From Strigamia acuminata (Eukaryota; Arthropoda; Chilopoda; Geophilomorpha; Linotaeniidae): a stretch of 64,000 nucleotides of DNA. The translations under genes and the position numbers were made by a program. The notes under the pieces are model-generated. The model had not been told where the DNA came from, searched no databases, and worked only from the letters and a program-made list of their open reading frames with translations. Where the stretch lies: NCBI GenBank assembly GCA_949358305.1, contig OX442316.1, positions 4,526,001-4,590,000 of the forward strand. Direction: 5' to 3'. Shown one piece after another: positions 23,140 through 35,124 of this stretch. Each line of letters starts with the position of its first letter. Position 1 is the first letter of the stretch.

Positions 23140-26100
23140 AATCAATTATTCCCAATGTTCGCGCAAACGCAAACATGCACGGAGTAACGGACCACGAGCG
23201 ACCCGTCTTTTATTATTTCTCCCCATCAACTTGCCACGAGGGGGAGTAAACGTGAGCAGCAGCGGGCGTGCGACGTGCTCGGAGCGGCGAATGGGTTCAC
23301 AACTAACCTCACCTGAATGGCGTAAGACGCAGACAGGTGACCTTGGATTCGCCCTACAACCCTTGAGCAGTTTGCCGGTCAGACAAGCACTGAACAAGGC
23401 ACCATTCATATATCAATATCATTAAGTTAAATTTCAAAAAAAAAAATTCGGAAAAAAAAAATCGAAATTAAACGAATTGCTGAAAGACGCCGACAGGACA
23501 TCGAGTAGCGGGACAAGTCAGAGAGAGCCCCGAGGAAAATGAACCGCAAATTGGGGCGGAACGCGGCGTCTGCCCGCCCGCCGCGCCTGGCGCCACCACA
23601 GGTGAAAAGCACGAGGGATCCGCCCACACAGACGCTCCATCACCCCTAGGGATTAAAAAGAAAATTAAAAAAAAAAAAGTTGCTTCAATAATATAAGGTG
23701 AAACCGCATCTTCAACTTTTTCTCACCTACAAAGGTGTGTACTTTTGGCAGGTTGATGATATTTCTCAGCTTTCAGACGCCTCCGACCTTTCACATTTCA
23801 CCTCGCGCGTCTCGAAATCGTTGCTTGGCTCGGCAGTTTCGGTTTCGACCACTTTTTGGACTTTATCGACATGGGTTGGTCCTTGGGAATGCAAACAAAT
23901 GATTTTTATTTATTTTATTTTTATTTATTAATTTTTTTATTTCAAATATAGGCCGAAATTTTAGAAATTTGTCATTTTTATATTTTCAGTTTTCCCGCGA
24001 TTTTTTTAAATTTTTTTCAAAAACACAAAAAAATTTTTTCTTCAAAATTTTCATTTTTTATTTTCTATAAATTACAAATTATAAACGATTTTGCTATTAA
24101 TCGGAAACCCGGATTTTATATTTTAATAGAAAAACAAAAATTAATTTAAAAAAAAAATATACAAAAACAAAAATTATAATCTAATAAATCATGAATCAGG
24201 AGAAATAGGACGATGTAAAATCAAGATAGATCCATCAGGTGGCGCCACTGTAACTATTAAAGCCCATCCCAAAATAAAAAAAAAATAAAACCAACTCAAA
24301 ATAAAAAAATGTCCACCAATTCAACCAAACAAACCCAACGAAGAAAATCAAAACCGAGCACTTGCATTTAATATAAACAACATCTCATGATCGACATTCC
24401 TCCAATATCCGTAGACAAAACGATAACTGATCTGTCGCCGAAACCAAACCCAACCGTTCGTCCTTCTAATGAACCCGTTGAGCGTCGAGCTGTCACTCAA
24501 CCTACGAAACCAGCTTCATCGAACTGCATGAATCACCTGTCACTTGTCACCGAGCGAAAATCGAGTCCCTGAGCTCGCCGGCCCCTGGACACGCTGCCAC
24601 GGTATCACTGGCGACGATCGAATAACACATTCGCAAGCGCAGATCAAATGCGCTCCCCAGAGGCCACTGGAGCGTGGAAAGGGTCAGCCTCACCTGGCGC
24701 CACGGGACAGGCAGAACAGACAGGCGAAAACGAGCCGAGCCACATCTTCTCTAGTTTTCTCCTCCAGGTGGAGTACGATTGCAGTTTTGCAACACAAGGT
24801 CGTTTTCGATGACCGTGCGGAGGCGGAAAGGGAGGAGGAACACCTCCTCCTCCTCCTCGACATTATCTTTTCCCTTCACCACGTTGCGCGCGGCGCCCCA
24901 CAGCGGACGGCGCTGCAACGAGGCCCGGGCCAAGACGGCGCCGTGCCAAGGCCCTATACCTAAAGTGGGCGCACGCGCCACCGCGTCTCATACTGGGTCT
25001 GGCGAACACAACAAGCGCACGTCGACCCGTGCTCTCTCTCTCTCTTTCTCACACACACTCACTTGCCTTCTCTCCTAACGAGTTTCTCTTTGGATTACTC
25101 TTTGATGGTCACTTAAAATCAACGCCAATCATGTTGTTTGCGAAACCGACGTAGAAAAAAAAAACATTTAAAAAAATAATAATTTTATTTTGTGTTTTTC
25201 TCAACGAGATTTTCTATTCGCGGTAAGTTTCGAACGTTTTTATTTATTTATTTATTTTATTTATTTTTATTTATTTTTCTGGGTGTTTTGCGCGCCCCTG
25301 GAAAGTTAACCCATTATGCGCGTAAACAAGAGCGAGGTGGGCTGCTCCTTATTACTCGGTTAGTTCGCCGTCGTGATGAATGGGGAGTATAGGAATTCGA
25401 ACACGTTTTGGCATGGGATGAATGATGGGTTATCCGTTTGGCTTTCCCTAGTTCATCGCTCCACCGAGCGCGAGTCGCCTTGTATGGCGGCCAGTCCCCA
25501 TTCAGAGGCCACTTCCCATCATTCATATGGTAATAGGGCGCGGTAGAGCCATCTTCGTCCTTCCTTATTTGCACTGGCCGCCGCTTCGAGTCGCGCCAAG
25601 GACGAACCCCTTTTGGCACGTGGCCGCACGCGCGGGAGGAAACGCTCCACATACATCTTCACGCACCAAAACGATTACACAATTAAAAAAAAAAATAATA
25701 TTTATTTTAAATTTTAAATTTAAAAAAAAAATTATTTTAACATTTATTTTAAATTTTAAATTAAAAAAAAAAATTATTTTTCTATTTATTTTAAATTAAA
25801 AAGTAAAAAAAAATTGAAATTTGGTTCAATAAAAGTTCGTAACTATATTTGGATAAGTGGAATGGAGGCAGCGAGTCCCGAGACGCGTCTGGCGAATTCG
25901 GGCCACGTGCTCTGACACCAATTAACGAGGTTCAAAAGGAATGAATGGCACTGATGGCGCCAAAATGCTCCTCTCGTCTCTTCTCTTTCTCCCCTTCTTC
26001 CTCCTCAAAACCGCAAATTGAGGGCGGGGTCCACGAAGGGCGCGCGTTACTGCGACAACCAACTGATAACTAACTCCACTCGAAAGGTTAATCAACCTCA

Positions 26101-26585
26101 GATAAGATAAAAACAATCCTACAAGTATTTACGCTTCATTTATTCCCAATAATAATAATAACGATAATAATAATAATAATAATAAATGATTAAAACGTGG
26201 ATTCTCTGTTTGATTACGTAAGTGGAGATTGCGGTGAGGCGAACAACATGTCAGGGTTGAGTCACAAGTCACAAACGATGGGAGGAGATGAGGAGGGGTC
26301 AGCCAATGTCTCCGACGGGCGACTCAATGTCCGCGTCGATCGACGCGTCACTCGACGCCCCTGGCAAACCCGTGTGTTTGCAGCAAACGAGCGCCGTTTC
26401 GCCATTGGTCCTCCGCGCCAATGTCTCGATTATTGCCAATACCCACGAACGCTCTTTCTTGCCCACTCGATGGGCACGCGCCGCACATCGCCCACGCCTA
26501 GGGAGGAGCCGCCGACCACCACCCCGCACACCCCCACCCCGCTTGACACGCAAAAACTCATTTAATTTCTCTCACCTCATTTCAG
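23140..26585. other. GC-rich upstream region of gremlin with coding-like islands
   Basis: GC-rich islands alternate with A/T runs. At 23752-23895 both strands are open. The minus-strand reading is richer in charged residues and so more protein-like; the plus-strand frame has a good acceptor (TTTGGCAG). At 24387-24572 (+) a 61-codon frame (MIDIPPISVDKTITDL...) is Pro- and Thr-rich. I could not join these into a gene. Much of the rest probably serves as the promoter and 5' UTR region of gremlin, since its coding exon begins shortly after a splice acceptor at 26585. Confidence 0.4.
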
Positions 26586-26606
26586 AAAGTCGCGAAAGGC
26601 ACCACC

Positions 26607-27245
26607 ATGAAGTCCAGCTGGTTTCTCCTCCTCATTTTCATGGCCTCCTGCGCGGCCGGCGGGAGACGCGCGCGTCTCCGCAACAAAGCATCGCCGTCCG
26701 AGTCGACGACGTCGTCCAACGACCTGGTCGAGGGCCCCACGCGAGCGGCACCGGTGCGGCAAAGTGCCTTGGCGTCGAACGACCCCGAAGCACGGCGGAC
26801 TCGACACCGGGCTCGGCAGCCCCCCATTGTGCCCTTAATGGGGGCGCCGAACGCGACGCGAAGACGCGGCGAGTTCCCGTTGCGGGAGTCGCGTGACCGC
26901 ATCTTGCAGTCGAGCAAAGATGCGCTCATCATCACGAAAAAGAACTACTTGAAGAAGGACTGGTGTAAAACGGAACCGCTCATCCAGAAGATCCGCGAAG
27001 AAGGGTGTCTCACGCGCACGGTCGTCAATCGATTCTGTTACGGACAGTGTAACTCTTTTTACATACCCAAGAACGCGCGCCAAGATATGGACTTGACGGC
27101 GTTTAAGTCGTGCGCTTTCTGCAAGCCCAAGCGGTACACGTGGATCACGATAACGTTGCGATGTCCCGGAAGTAATCCGCCGTTTAAAAAGAGGAAGATT
27201 CAGCGGGTCAAACAGTGTCGTTGTATTGCTGAAATTGTGCAGTGA
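26607..27245 (+). CDS. Gremlin-type BMP antagonist (DAN family)
   Basis: A single coding exon of 212 residues. The acceptor CATTTCAG ends at 26585, so at least one 5' UTR exon lies upstream. A signal peptide (about 1-19) is followed by a low-complexity basic/Ser-rich stretch and then the DAN cystine knot (about 105-210). Nine cysteines (120, 134, 144, 148, 169, 172, 186, 204, 206) match gremlin spacing. Hallmark stretches are KKDWCKTEPL, EEGC, RFCYGQCNSFYIP, FCKPK and RVKQCRC. Gremlins are secreted and block BMP2/4/7-type ligands by forming complexes with them. The basic C-terminal segment KKRKIQR fits heparan-sulfate binding. One N-glycan site (Asn82) lies before the knot. The coding region is GC-rich compared with its flanks. 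Confidence 0.96.
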   Translation: MKSSWFLLLIFMASCAAGGRRARLRNKASPSESTTSSNDLVEGPTRAAPVRQSALASNDPEARRTRHRARQPPIVPLMGAPNATRRRGEFPLRESRDRILQSSKDALIITKKNYLKKDWCKTEPLIQKIREEGCLTRTVVNRFCYGQCNSFYIPKNARQDMDLTAFKSCAFCKPKRYTWITITLRCPGSNPPFKKRKIQRVKQCRCIAEIVQ

Positions 27246-27416
27246 TTTTTCTTTTTCTTTTTGTTTTTCACTTTGTATTTAAATATTTTTTTATTTTTTA
27301 TTTTTTACACATATGATGTATGTGTTTGTTTTTGTTTCTTGTCGGAATTGTGAGTACAAATTTATGTGACTTTTCAGTGCCATGTTGTCTCTCTCGAAGG
27401 AAATTTATCAAAATGG

Positions 27417-27421
27417 TTTCT

Positions 27422-27452
<31 letters not shown>

Positions 27453-27570
27453 CTAAAAAAAAAAAAAATTAAGGAAAAAAATTTTTTTTTTTATATATAT
27501 TATTTTTGTTGCCAGTTTATGTATATATAGATTTTTTTTTTTTTCGAAAAAAAAAAAAAACTACTATCTT
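27417..27570. repeat. Long T and A homopolymers
   Basis: Runs of about 25 T and several runs of 10-13 A or T lie just after gremlin. Such stretches are prone to assembly length error. Confidence 0.9.
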
Positions 27571-29286
27571 AAAAATGGCGGCAGAAAAACTGCCATCAAC
27601 AGCAGCTGATATTTCGACAATAAAAGAAAGAAAAAAATACTATAATTATTAATTAATATTTTCCGTTGTGTTTTAACAACAGTTGTATGTATTATACTAT
27701 TATATATCAGCATGAGAAATGATATTATTAATATGAAATAATTAAAATAAAAAATAATCACAAAAAAAAAACCCTCAAATTCTTTAAAAAAAACACAAAA
27801 AAACTCATTTTTCACGGACCCAACTCACCCCAACAACCAAAACAGCCGAAACAACTATAGTGGGCGTTGAGGTCAACCAAAGAGGTGCACCGGACCCCGA
27901 AACTGACCTCTCCAAATTACAACGCGCAAACGCCGCCACCCAAACCTCGATTTTCCCTTCCTCAAAAAATCCAAAAATCTCATTTTTATTTCTTTTCCCT
28001 TCCATCTTCCACCGCATCCAGTGACTCACACTGACCCGGGGCCACGGAATTCCCGCCACCAAGTGCGGGGGACGATCAAACCTCGCACCTCCTCCTTTCT
28101 CCATTCCAAGTGCAGTTCCCATCGCACGTGCTCGTCGGCCAAAGATCAAGCACCTAATCACAGACCAAAAACACGCCGCAAATGATGACGAGCATGAGAA
28201 GTTATACCAAACTGACGTCACACATCACATGCCCCACCCCCCTACCCCCTCCCCCCGTCTATCTACCCCCAGGGAAGGGTGGGTACGGGCGCTCGAGTGG
28301 CGCCACACACGCCGACGCCTGCCGACGCCTGCCAATGAACTGGTTGCGCGCATCGAGCAAAAGCCACAAGCGGGTGATATTCAAATTCGAAAAAATTAAA
28401 AAAATAAGAAATAAATAAATAAATAAATAAATAAATATTCCACTTTTTACAGCTCGGACGGACGGAAAAAGCTTTGGGCAGGTGCAAGAGCGCTCAATTC
28501 ATTACGTGCAAAACGAGGGGAGGGATAAAACGAGATAATTTTAGTAAATACACAGTATGGGGGCGAGGCTCGTGGGCAAAGTGGCCGCGCCAAGCAAAAG
28601 GTCGTTTCTTGCCCTTGCTAGAGAACGGTGCAGCCGAACAGGCGTCGAACAAAGTGGGGAAGGTCGAATCCTTAACACCACTTAAGCCAACATCTCAGAA
28701 AACGCTTCTTTTCGAACCTCTCTATCAAATCGGAGCCGAAATGCCTCCGTGTTCGCGTGGCAACGAAAGGGGACGAAATTTCTTGGTTAATTAGTGGACG
28801 TTGATCTGTTGGTGTGTTGGATGTTGTAACGTACTCGTGTGCGAGTTCAGGTGAGGGCAAACGACGTCATGTTAGTTGTGTTGTGGTGCCTTTTTTCTCG
28901 TTTTGTTTGTCTCTTGGGGTCGAGGGGGTCGGTGCGCGCTCTGGGTCGGCGCCGGCGCCGTCGACGAGGCACCAGAAGGGCGCGCATGGACGGCGAAATA
29001 AGAAGTTTCTCGGTTTGATGAATCAGTTTAATCGTGCGCGGTTTCGGATTGGAGGGCAAAAGAGCGGAAATTATCTGCGAACAATTACACCGGCTGATAA
29101 CAACAACAATGAGGAAAATAAAAAGTGAAATAAAATTTTTTTTTTTAATTTTGTGCAAAAAAGTTGAAAAAAAAAAAAAGAAGAAAAATGGTCATAAAAC
29201 AATGTTTAACTTCAGATTACATTTCAATACAATTGCAATGTATTTTTAAAGCGTTTTTCTTCGTTTCATTCACGTTTTCTTCCCAG
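27571..29286. other. No supported gene
   Basis: Several open frames on both strands arise from GC-richer patches (27.8-28.3 and 28.8-29.0 kb). One plus-strand frame near 28869 starts with a signal-peptide-like MLVVLWCLFSRFVCLL, followed by an Arg-rich stretch. It was not linked to any exon, and no family was recognised. Confidence 0.35.
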
Positions 29287-29487
29287 GAAACTCCGCAACC
29301 AGATCTTCGCTTCTCCATTTCCGAAAAGACCACAACAACCACACTAATTACAAGTCCTACATCAAAACGCGAGATAAGACGCTCTGTCACAGGTGACAAG
29401 AAATGCAGACTCCACAGAGCATGCGCTCTTATCGCCACATCCATCTCGTACAAGCGATGCCTGGATGTCGGCCCGCCGCCATTTTAA
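29287..29487 (+). CDS. Candidate terminal exon of a small secreted peptide
   Basis: A strong acceptor (T/C-rich, CTTCCCAG) ends at 29286. From there a 66-codon frame runs to a stop at 29487. It starts ETPQPDLRF, has a Thr-rich linker and a dibasic Lys-Arg (SKREIRR). The short C-terminal part has three cysteines (KKCRLHRAC and YKRC) and ends GPPPF. This layout resembles a neuropeptide or peptide-hormone precursor cleaved at Lys-Arg. No family was recognised and no signal-peptide exon was found. The alternative is read-through coding noise in a GC-richer patch. Confidence 0.3.
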   Translation, partial: ETPQPDLRFSISEKTTTTTLITSPTSKREIRRSVTGDKKCRLHRACALIATSISYKRCLDVGPPPF

Positions 29488-30080
29488 GCGAATCGAGGAG
29501 GTATTTTGAATGAAAAGAAAAGAAAAGAGGAGAAAGAGACATAAGAGACAGTTTTGATGCTCGATTAGCATCGCCATCAACATCACTCTGTCGTTTTGTC
29601 TCGTCGGTGGCGCCTCCCTTCTCGGAATATCGGGCGCGCGGCGCGTCCCCCTCTTATGAGAAACATTCCATGAAATGAAGGGTGACACAGAGTAGTGACT
29701 TGGAGTACAAGTAGATGGAGAAGGGGGAGGAGAAATAGGCCTTCATTCTCGTTCCCTTGCTTGCCACCCTCGCCCCTAGATGCTGTTATGTCTGGCCTCC
29801 CTCTTTTGCCGCTCGTTTTGTCCTCGCGGGCCACGCAATCAGGACCCCATTGTGCATGTCTCCGCACGTATACACACACATACACTCGGTGCCCTCTTCT
29901 CCCTAATCCGGCGTCGTGTCGCCAGTCGCCGTCACGCGGTGCTGACGCCGCGTGGTCTGCGCTTTTTCTTGCGAGTGGGTCGAGAGAAGTTGCGAGCTTT
30001 TACCCCCAGCACGTAATTCTCTTGCCGGCTATTTTTAAAAAGCACACATTAGTCTGGTCTGGCTTTTGACTGTGATGAAT
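29488..30080. other. No supported gene
   Basis: Open frames on both strands overlap each other and show no recognised product. The stretch is GC-richer than what follows. Confidence 0.35.
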
Positions 30081-30082
30081 TT

Positions 30083-31390
30083 TTATTATTCAATAGATGT
30101 GCACGATTAAGTCCAGAGATCTGAATTCAAACCCAGAAATCGTGATTAAAAGCCAGAAATTGTAATTCAAACCCAGAAATCGTGATTAAAAACCAGAAAT
30201 TGTAATTAAAAGCCTGAGATCAGAATTAAACCCAAATATCAGAATTAAACCCAAATATCAGAATTAAATCCAAATATCAGAATTAAACCCAAATATCAGA
30301 ATTAAACCCAAATATCAGAATTAAACCCAAATATCAGAATTAAACCCAAATATCAGAATTAAACCCAAATATCAGAATTATACCCAAATATCAGAATTAA
30401 ACCCAAATATCAGAATTAAACCCAAATATCAGAATTAAACCCAAATATCAGAATTAAACCCAAATATCAGAATTAAACCCAAATATCAGATTTAAACCCA
30501 AATATCAGAATTAAACCCAAATATCAGAATTAAACCCAAATATCAGAATTAAACCCAAATATCAGAATTAAACCCAAATATCAGAATTAAACCCAAATAT
30601 CAGAATTAAACCCAAATATCAGAATTAAACCCAAATATCAGAATTAAACCCAAATATCAGAATTAAACCCAAATATCAGAATTAAACCCAAATATCAGAA
30701 TTAAAAACCAGAAATTGTAATTAAAACCCTGAGATCAGAATTAAATCCAAAAATCAAAATTAAAACCCAGAAATCGCAATTAAAACCCAGAAATCAGAAT
30801 TAAAACTCATAAATCGTAATTAAAACCCTGAGATCCAAATTAAACCCAGAAATTGCAATTAAAACCCAGAAATTGTAATTAAAACCCAGAAATTGTAATT
30901 AAAACCCAGAATATCATAATTAAAACCCAAAAATTGTAATTAAAACCCAGAAATTGTAATTAAAACCCAGAAATTGTAATTAAAACCCAGAAAACAGAAT
31001 TAAAACCCTTAATCACAATTAAAACTCTTAATCACAATTAAAACCCTTAATCACAATTAAAACCCAAAAATCATAATTAAAACCCAGAAATTGCAATTAA
31101 AACCCAGATTTTGCAATTAAAACCAAAAAATCAGAATTAAAACCCAAAAATCAGAATTAAAACCCAAAAATCAGAATTAAAACCCAAAAATCAGAATTAA
31201 AACCCAAAAATCAGAATTAAAACCCAAAAATTAGAATTAAAACCCAAAAATCAGAATTAAAACCCAAAAATCAGAATTAAAACCCAAAAATCAAAATTAA
31301 AACCCAAAAAAACAGAATTAAAACCAAAAAATCAGAATTAAAACCAAAAAATCACAACAATTATAACCCAGAAATCACAACAACATTCTA
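30083..31390. repeat. Large minisatellite: twenty-five 19-bp units plus relatives
   Basis: The core 30221-30696 contains exactly 25 copies of CAGAATTAAACCCAAATAT in register with only one or two variant bases. Both sides hold diverged 20-bp relatives (CAGAATTAAAACCCAAAAAT and AGAAATTGTAATTAAAACCC). The plus strand is almost free of G, so base composition is strongly strand-biased. Confidence 0.97.
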
Positions 31391-31399
31391 AAATTGCTG

Positions 31400-32500
31400 A
31401 AATTAAATGCACCAATTTAAAGACCGGCACTCCATTGGAATCAACTTTAAAAACGAGCGCTACAATCCTAATTTCCTTTGATTTACACAGTACCCAACGT
31501 TGTTTGTATTTACGAATTTCGATTCCGGTTTTATTCTTTTTCTAAAAATGTATTCACATTGCACGAACTGCATCGATACCATCATCATCCCTTCTAATAA
31601 AATAAGCGGTTTGCTTTTCGTTTCTTTTCTTTTCTTTTCTTTTCCCAGACGGAACAGATTGTGCGTTGGTCCGGCGCCGCACTGGCACTGACCTTCCTCC
31701 CCTCCTGGTGGGCCGTAGAGTGAGGGAGGGTCCCTTGCGGTTGTTGACATGTGTGCGGGTTGCCTTGTATAGCCAAACGCAAAGTCTACAGCCGTCCATG
31801 TACGGTATAAGTGGCGCGTGCGTTTGTAACAAGGAAAAAAAGGGTTGCCGATGTGGGAGGGCGCGCAAACTACAAACGGACAAAAGAATATTATCCCATG
31901 TGAAAGTCGCATGTGAAAATGGCTAAGTAGTTTTGCTAATCGATTTTTAATCAAATTAATTAATCAGTGTTGGATGGATGGATGATGAGGAAAGATAGCG
32001 TAAGGAGATGGAAGAGAAAGAGTGAGCAGATGTTTGGGTTTTGAGTAAATGGCTGCTCATCTCGGTCATCGCACCCCCTCCTTTAGGATGCAGGTGGGCG
32101 GGGCGGGGTTCGCCTGGACAGTATGGCACCACATAATTTAATGTGCAATTCCCCGCCCGCTCGCATTGTCCGCCATCGGGTTACGAGGTGACAAGAGATT
32201 AGCGCGCCGCGCCAACCATAAATCATCACTCAACGGTGAAAATGTTATTTATTTTGCTTAAAAAATTTTTATTTCTGTATTAAAGTTTTTTTTATAAGGT
32301 GGATTTTTTCTTTTTTTTATTGGAAGAAATGTAGAAGAAAGTTGTTTGAATTGTTAGAATTAATTTTTGTTTCCTTTTTTTTTATTTTATTTTACTTGAA
32401 ATTGTTGGTTTTTGTTTCATTGTTGCATTTTAAGTGTGTGTTTATGGTTTTATTGGCAGTTTTAATTATTTGTTTTATAGTTTTTAATTATTTGCATAGT
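31400..32500. other. No supported gene
   Basis: A 164-codon minus-strand frame (31460-31954) overlaps frames in other phases and shows no domain, start context or splice logic. Nothing else was seen. Confidence 0.4.
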
Positions 32501-32504
32501 ATCA

Positions 32505-32990
32505 TTATCGAGTTTTAATCGTTGGGTTTTAATTGTGGTTTTAATTGTCGTTTTAATTGTTGTGTTAATTGTTGTGTTTTAATTGTTGTGTTTTAGTTGT
32601 TGTTTTAATTGTTGTGTTTTAGTTGTTGTTTTAATTGTTGTGTTTTAAATTGTTGTGTTTTAATTGTTGTGTTTTATTTGTCGTGTTTTAATTGTCGTGT
32701 TTTATTTGTCGTGTTTTATTTGTCGTGTTTTATTTGTCGTGTTTTAATTGTGGTTTTAATTGTGGTTTTAATTGTGGTTTTAATTGTCGTTTAAATTGTT
32801 GTGTTTTAGTCGTCGAGTTTTAATCGTTGGGTTTTAAATTGTTGTGTTTTAATTGTTGTGTTTTAAATTGTTGTTTTAGATGTTGTGTTTTAATTGTTGT
32901 GTTTTAATTATTGTTTTAATTATTGTTTTAATTGTCGTTGTTTTAATTAACGTGTTTTAATTGTCGTGTTTTATTTGCTGTGTTTGAATA
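32505..32990. repeat. T/G-only minisatellite GTTGTGTTTTAATT
   Basis: Short units of 14-17 bp (TTGTTGTGTTTTAA with TCGTG variants) make a nearly C-free plus strand. Confidence 0.9.
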
Positions 32991-32999
32991 GCATTGTTG

Positions 33000-34100
33000 T
33001 AACTTCTTAGCTGTTTTTGGTCTAGAAATGTGTGCAACCATTATTCGTATCATTCTACACAACACAGCACCTCGTTCAAAGACATGGAAAAAAAGAATAG
33101 ATTGTGTTTTCGCATTTTACCTTCAAATGGGATTTATTCTAATGATCAAAGGGTTAAACCGACCTACTTGAAAACTGCAACATTGGACAGCCTGATTTAC
33201 TAATACCAACATTCTTTGAGGTGAAAATCTATTGAAGGTAAACCTTGCCTGCAGCTAGAGATTAAAAGGTTCCCAGAGGTGAGAACTAGTTGTACAAAGC
33301 AAATCCCCTGATGAAAAGAGAATTTTCAAAATAAATCTTTTTCCACGAGTATTCAACATATTTGCCCAACCCAAAAAAAACATAAAGAAGAAAAAATAAA
33401 TAAAGTATATCAATCTAATGAAAGGAACGGAAACGTTTGAGATTCTTCCAAGCGTTAAGTGTCATCAAGTGGGGTCCTAGCCGTTGACGAAGAGCAACAA
33501 GTGCCCTACGTGTCGGCATGAAACACTTCATTTTTTTCCTTCTCTTTTTATCATACTTTTGTGTTATTAAAAGATGCCATTTTTATTGCTTAGTTTTTTT
33601 ATTGTTTAGTTTAGTTTTCTGGCGTTTTTCACTTGGATTCTTGTATGTTTTCTTGACGTAATTGTCTGCAGTTGTTATTGTTTTCTTGCATTTTATTGTT
33701 TGGTTGATGTGGTTTTCTGGAATTTTTATTGTACTACTCCTTGCCAAAAACATAAAATAATCAATTTTTTGAAACTTTTAATATTTGAAATTTCTCAGAA
33801 ACTATTTCTCACAAGTAAAAATGGTTTTAGGAGAATTTAAAGGATTGTTAGAACTATCATTTCGTTAAACGTTTTTTTTGGAAACAAATGAATAGTTAAA
33901 GAGAAAAAAATTAAAAACTCCAAAAAGTGACAATTTACAATATTTCTCATAACTTGTAAACAGAATAAGATAAAATTAAAAACTAAACAGATTTGAGACT
34001 GTCTATATCTCAGGAAACTTTTCTAAATTGGATGTATGGGTCCCCAAGACCCTAAAAAAAAAGGCTTAATGGAGCTATGTAAAGGGGTACACAACCACTA
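33000..34100. other. AT-rich, with weak exon-like islands
   Basis: Short frames near 33175-33230 and 33262-33280 end in good donors (GAG|GTGAAA and GAG|GTGAGA) but are too short to support a gene. A patch at 33440-33530 is GC-richer with no consistent frame. Confidence 0.3.
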
Positions 34101-34108
34101 TTTTTCAA

Positions 34109-34235
34109 AAAATCGTGGCGAGCACAATTGTTGACGAATCGAAACGAAACTTTAGCATTGAAGCATTATTGTGTCGTACTATAACATGTTATAGTTATGA
34201 CTTGATTCGTCAACAGTTGTGCTCGCCACGATTTT
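34109..34235. mobile_element. Inverted-repeat element with 32-bp arms
   Basis: The arms 34109-34140 and 34204-34235 are inverted copies with one mismatch (core ATCGTGGCGAGCACAA). Inside lies a perfect 18-base palindrome, ACTATAACATGTTATAGT (34178-34195). The element is 127 bp and non-coding. It is a MITE-like element or a stable cruciform. Confidence 0.8.
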
Positions 34236-34256
34236 CGAGACGTTCAGACTTCATTT

Positions 34257-34331
34257 GTTACATTAAACAAATGTAACAAACGAAAAACCGAAATTGTAAT
34301 TGCTGACAAAAATGGCAGTTTTGAATAAGAG
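34257..34331. repeat. 75-bp dispersed repeat, copy 1
   Basis: Identical over 75 bases to 62630-62704 in direct orientation, starting GTTACATTAAACAAATG and ending TTTTGAATAAGAG. It lies 21 bp from the preceding inverted-repeat element, whereas the second copy sits inside a different one. Confidence 0.9.
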
Positions 34332-35124
34332 TATTAAGAGTATTTCTTTTAGAAATATTTAACTTATATTTGCTAGCTTTATTCCTGTATATTTCTGTTT
34401 TCTACCTTCATTTTTCTAAAAAACTATTAAAAAACAATGTTTTAAACTTCTGCTATTAAACATCGGTAGAATTCTCCATTTTTTCCAAACTCTGCACATA
34501 TACTATTTATTTCTTTTCAAGGAGGGAGAAACTTTTCGAGTTCTGTGCCACCAACTGACCTCTGATCTCAGCCACAGACCGTGTTCTTGGCCATGTTGGG
34601 TGAGGCTGTGATAGGATCACAACCTTGAACCTTCACGAGATGAGCAGAAGAGAAAGAGGAATGAGCAAAAAGTGGGCTTGGCCACAATACGCGTGAAGGC
34701 AAAGCGAAAATGGACGAACAAATCTCGTTGGATGTAGACTTGCGGACACAATAGAAAATAAGAAGAAAAAAAAAAAGCAGACACAGAAAAAAATATATAA
34801 ACCACATTCCTTAACAGTGTTGGCCAAAGAAATGTTTGTGTATGGAATTTTTATTATTACACCAAACAGGATTTTTGACAAGATTAAAACCCTCCCTATT
34901 CACATCATTTTCATAGAACAGAAATAACAGAATGGGCCAATAACTTTGAAATGTCTCAAACTATTGAAATATACGAGCAATTTACAAGCAATTTACATGT
35001 TTTAAAGCTCATTCCATTGTTTCTTATTCGAAATTTCCATTTTTGGGAGCAAATTCCGGCAAAAATGCACATTTTTACGCCGTTTTTTACAACCAAACGC
35101 GAGTATTTTCACCTGAAAATTCAG

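Noticed and set aside
30083-31390. CRISPR-like array of regular repeats
   Set aside because: Units are directly adjacent without unique spacers, and the window is eukaryotic.
31460-31954. 164-codon minus-strand frame
   Set aside because: Several overlapping frames are open, and there is no domain, splice or promoter evidence.
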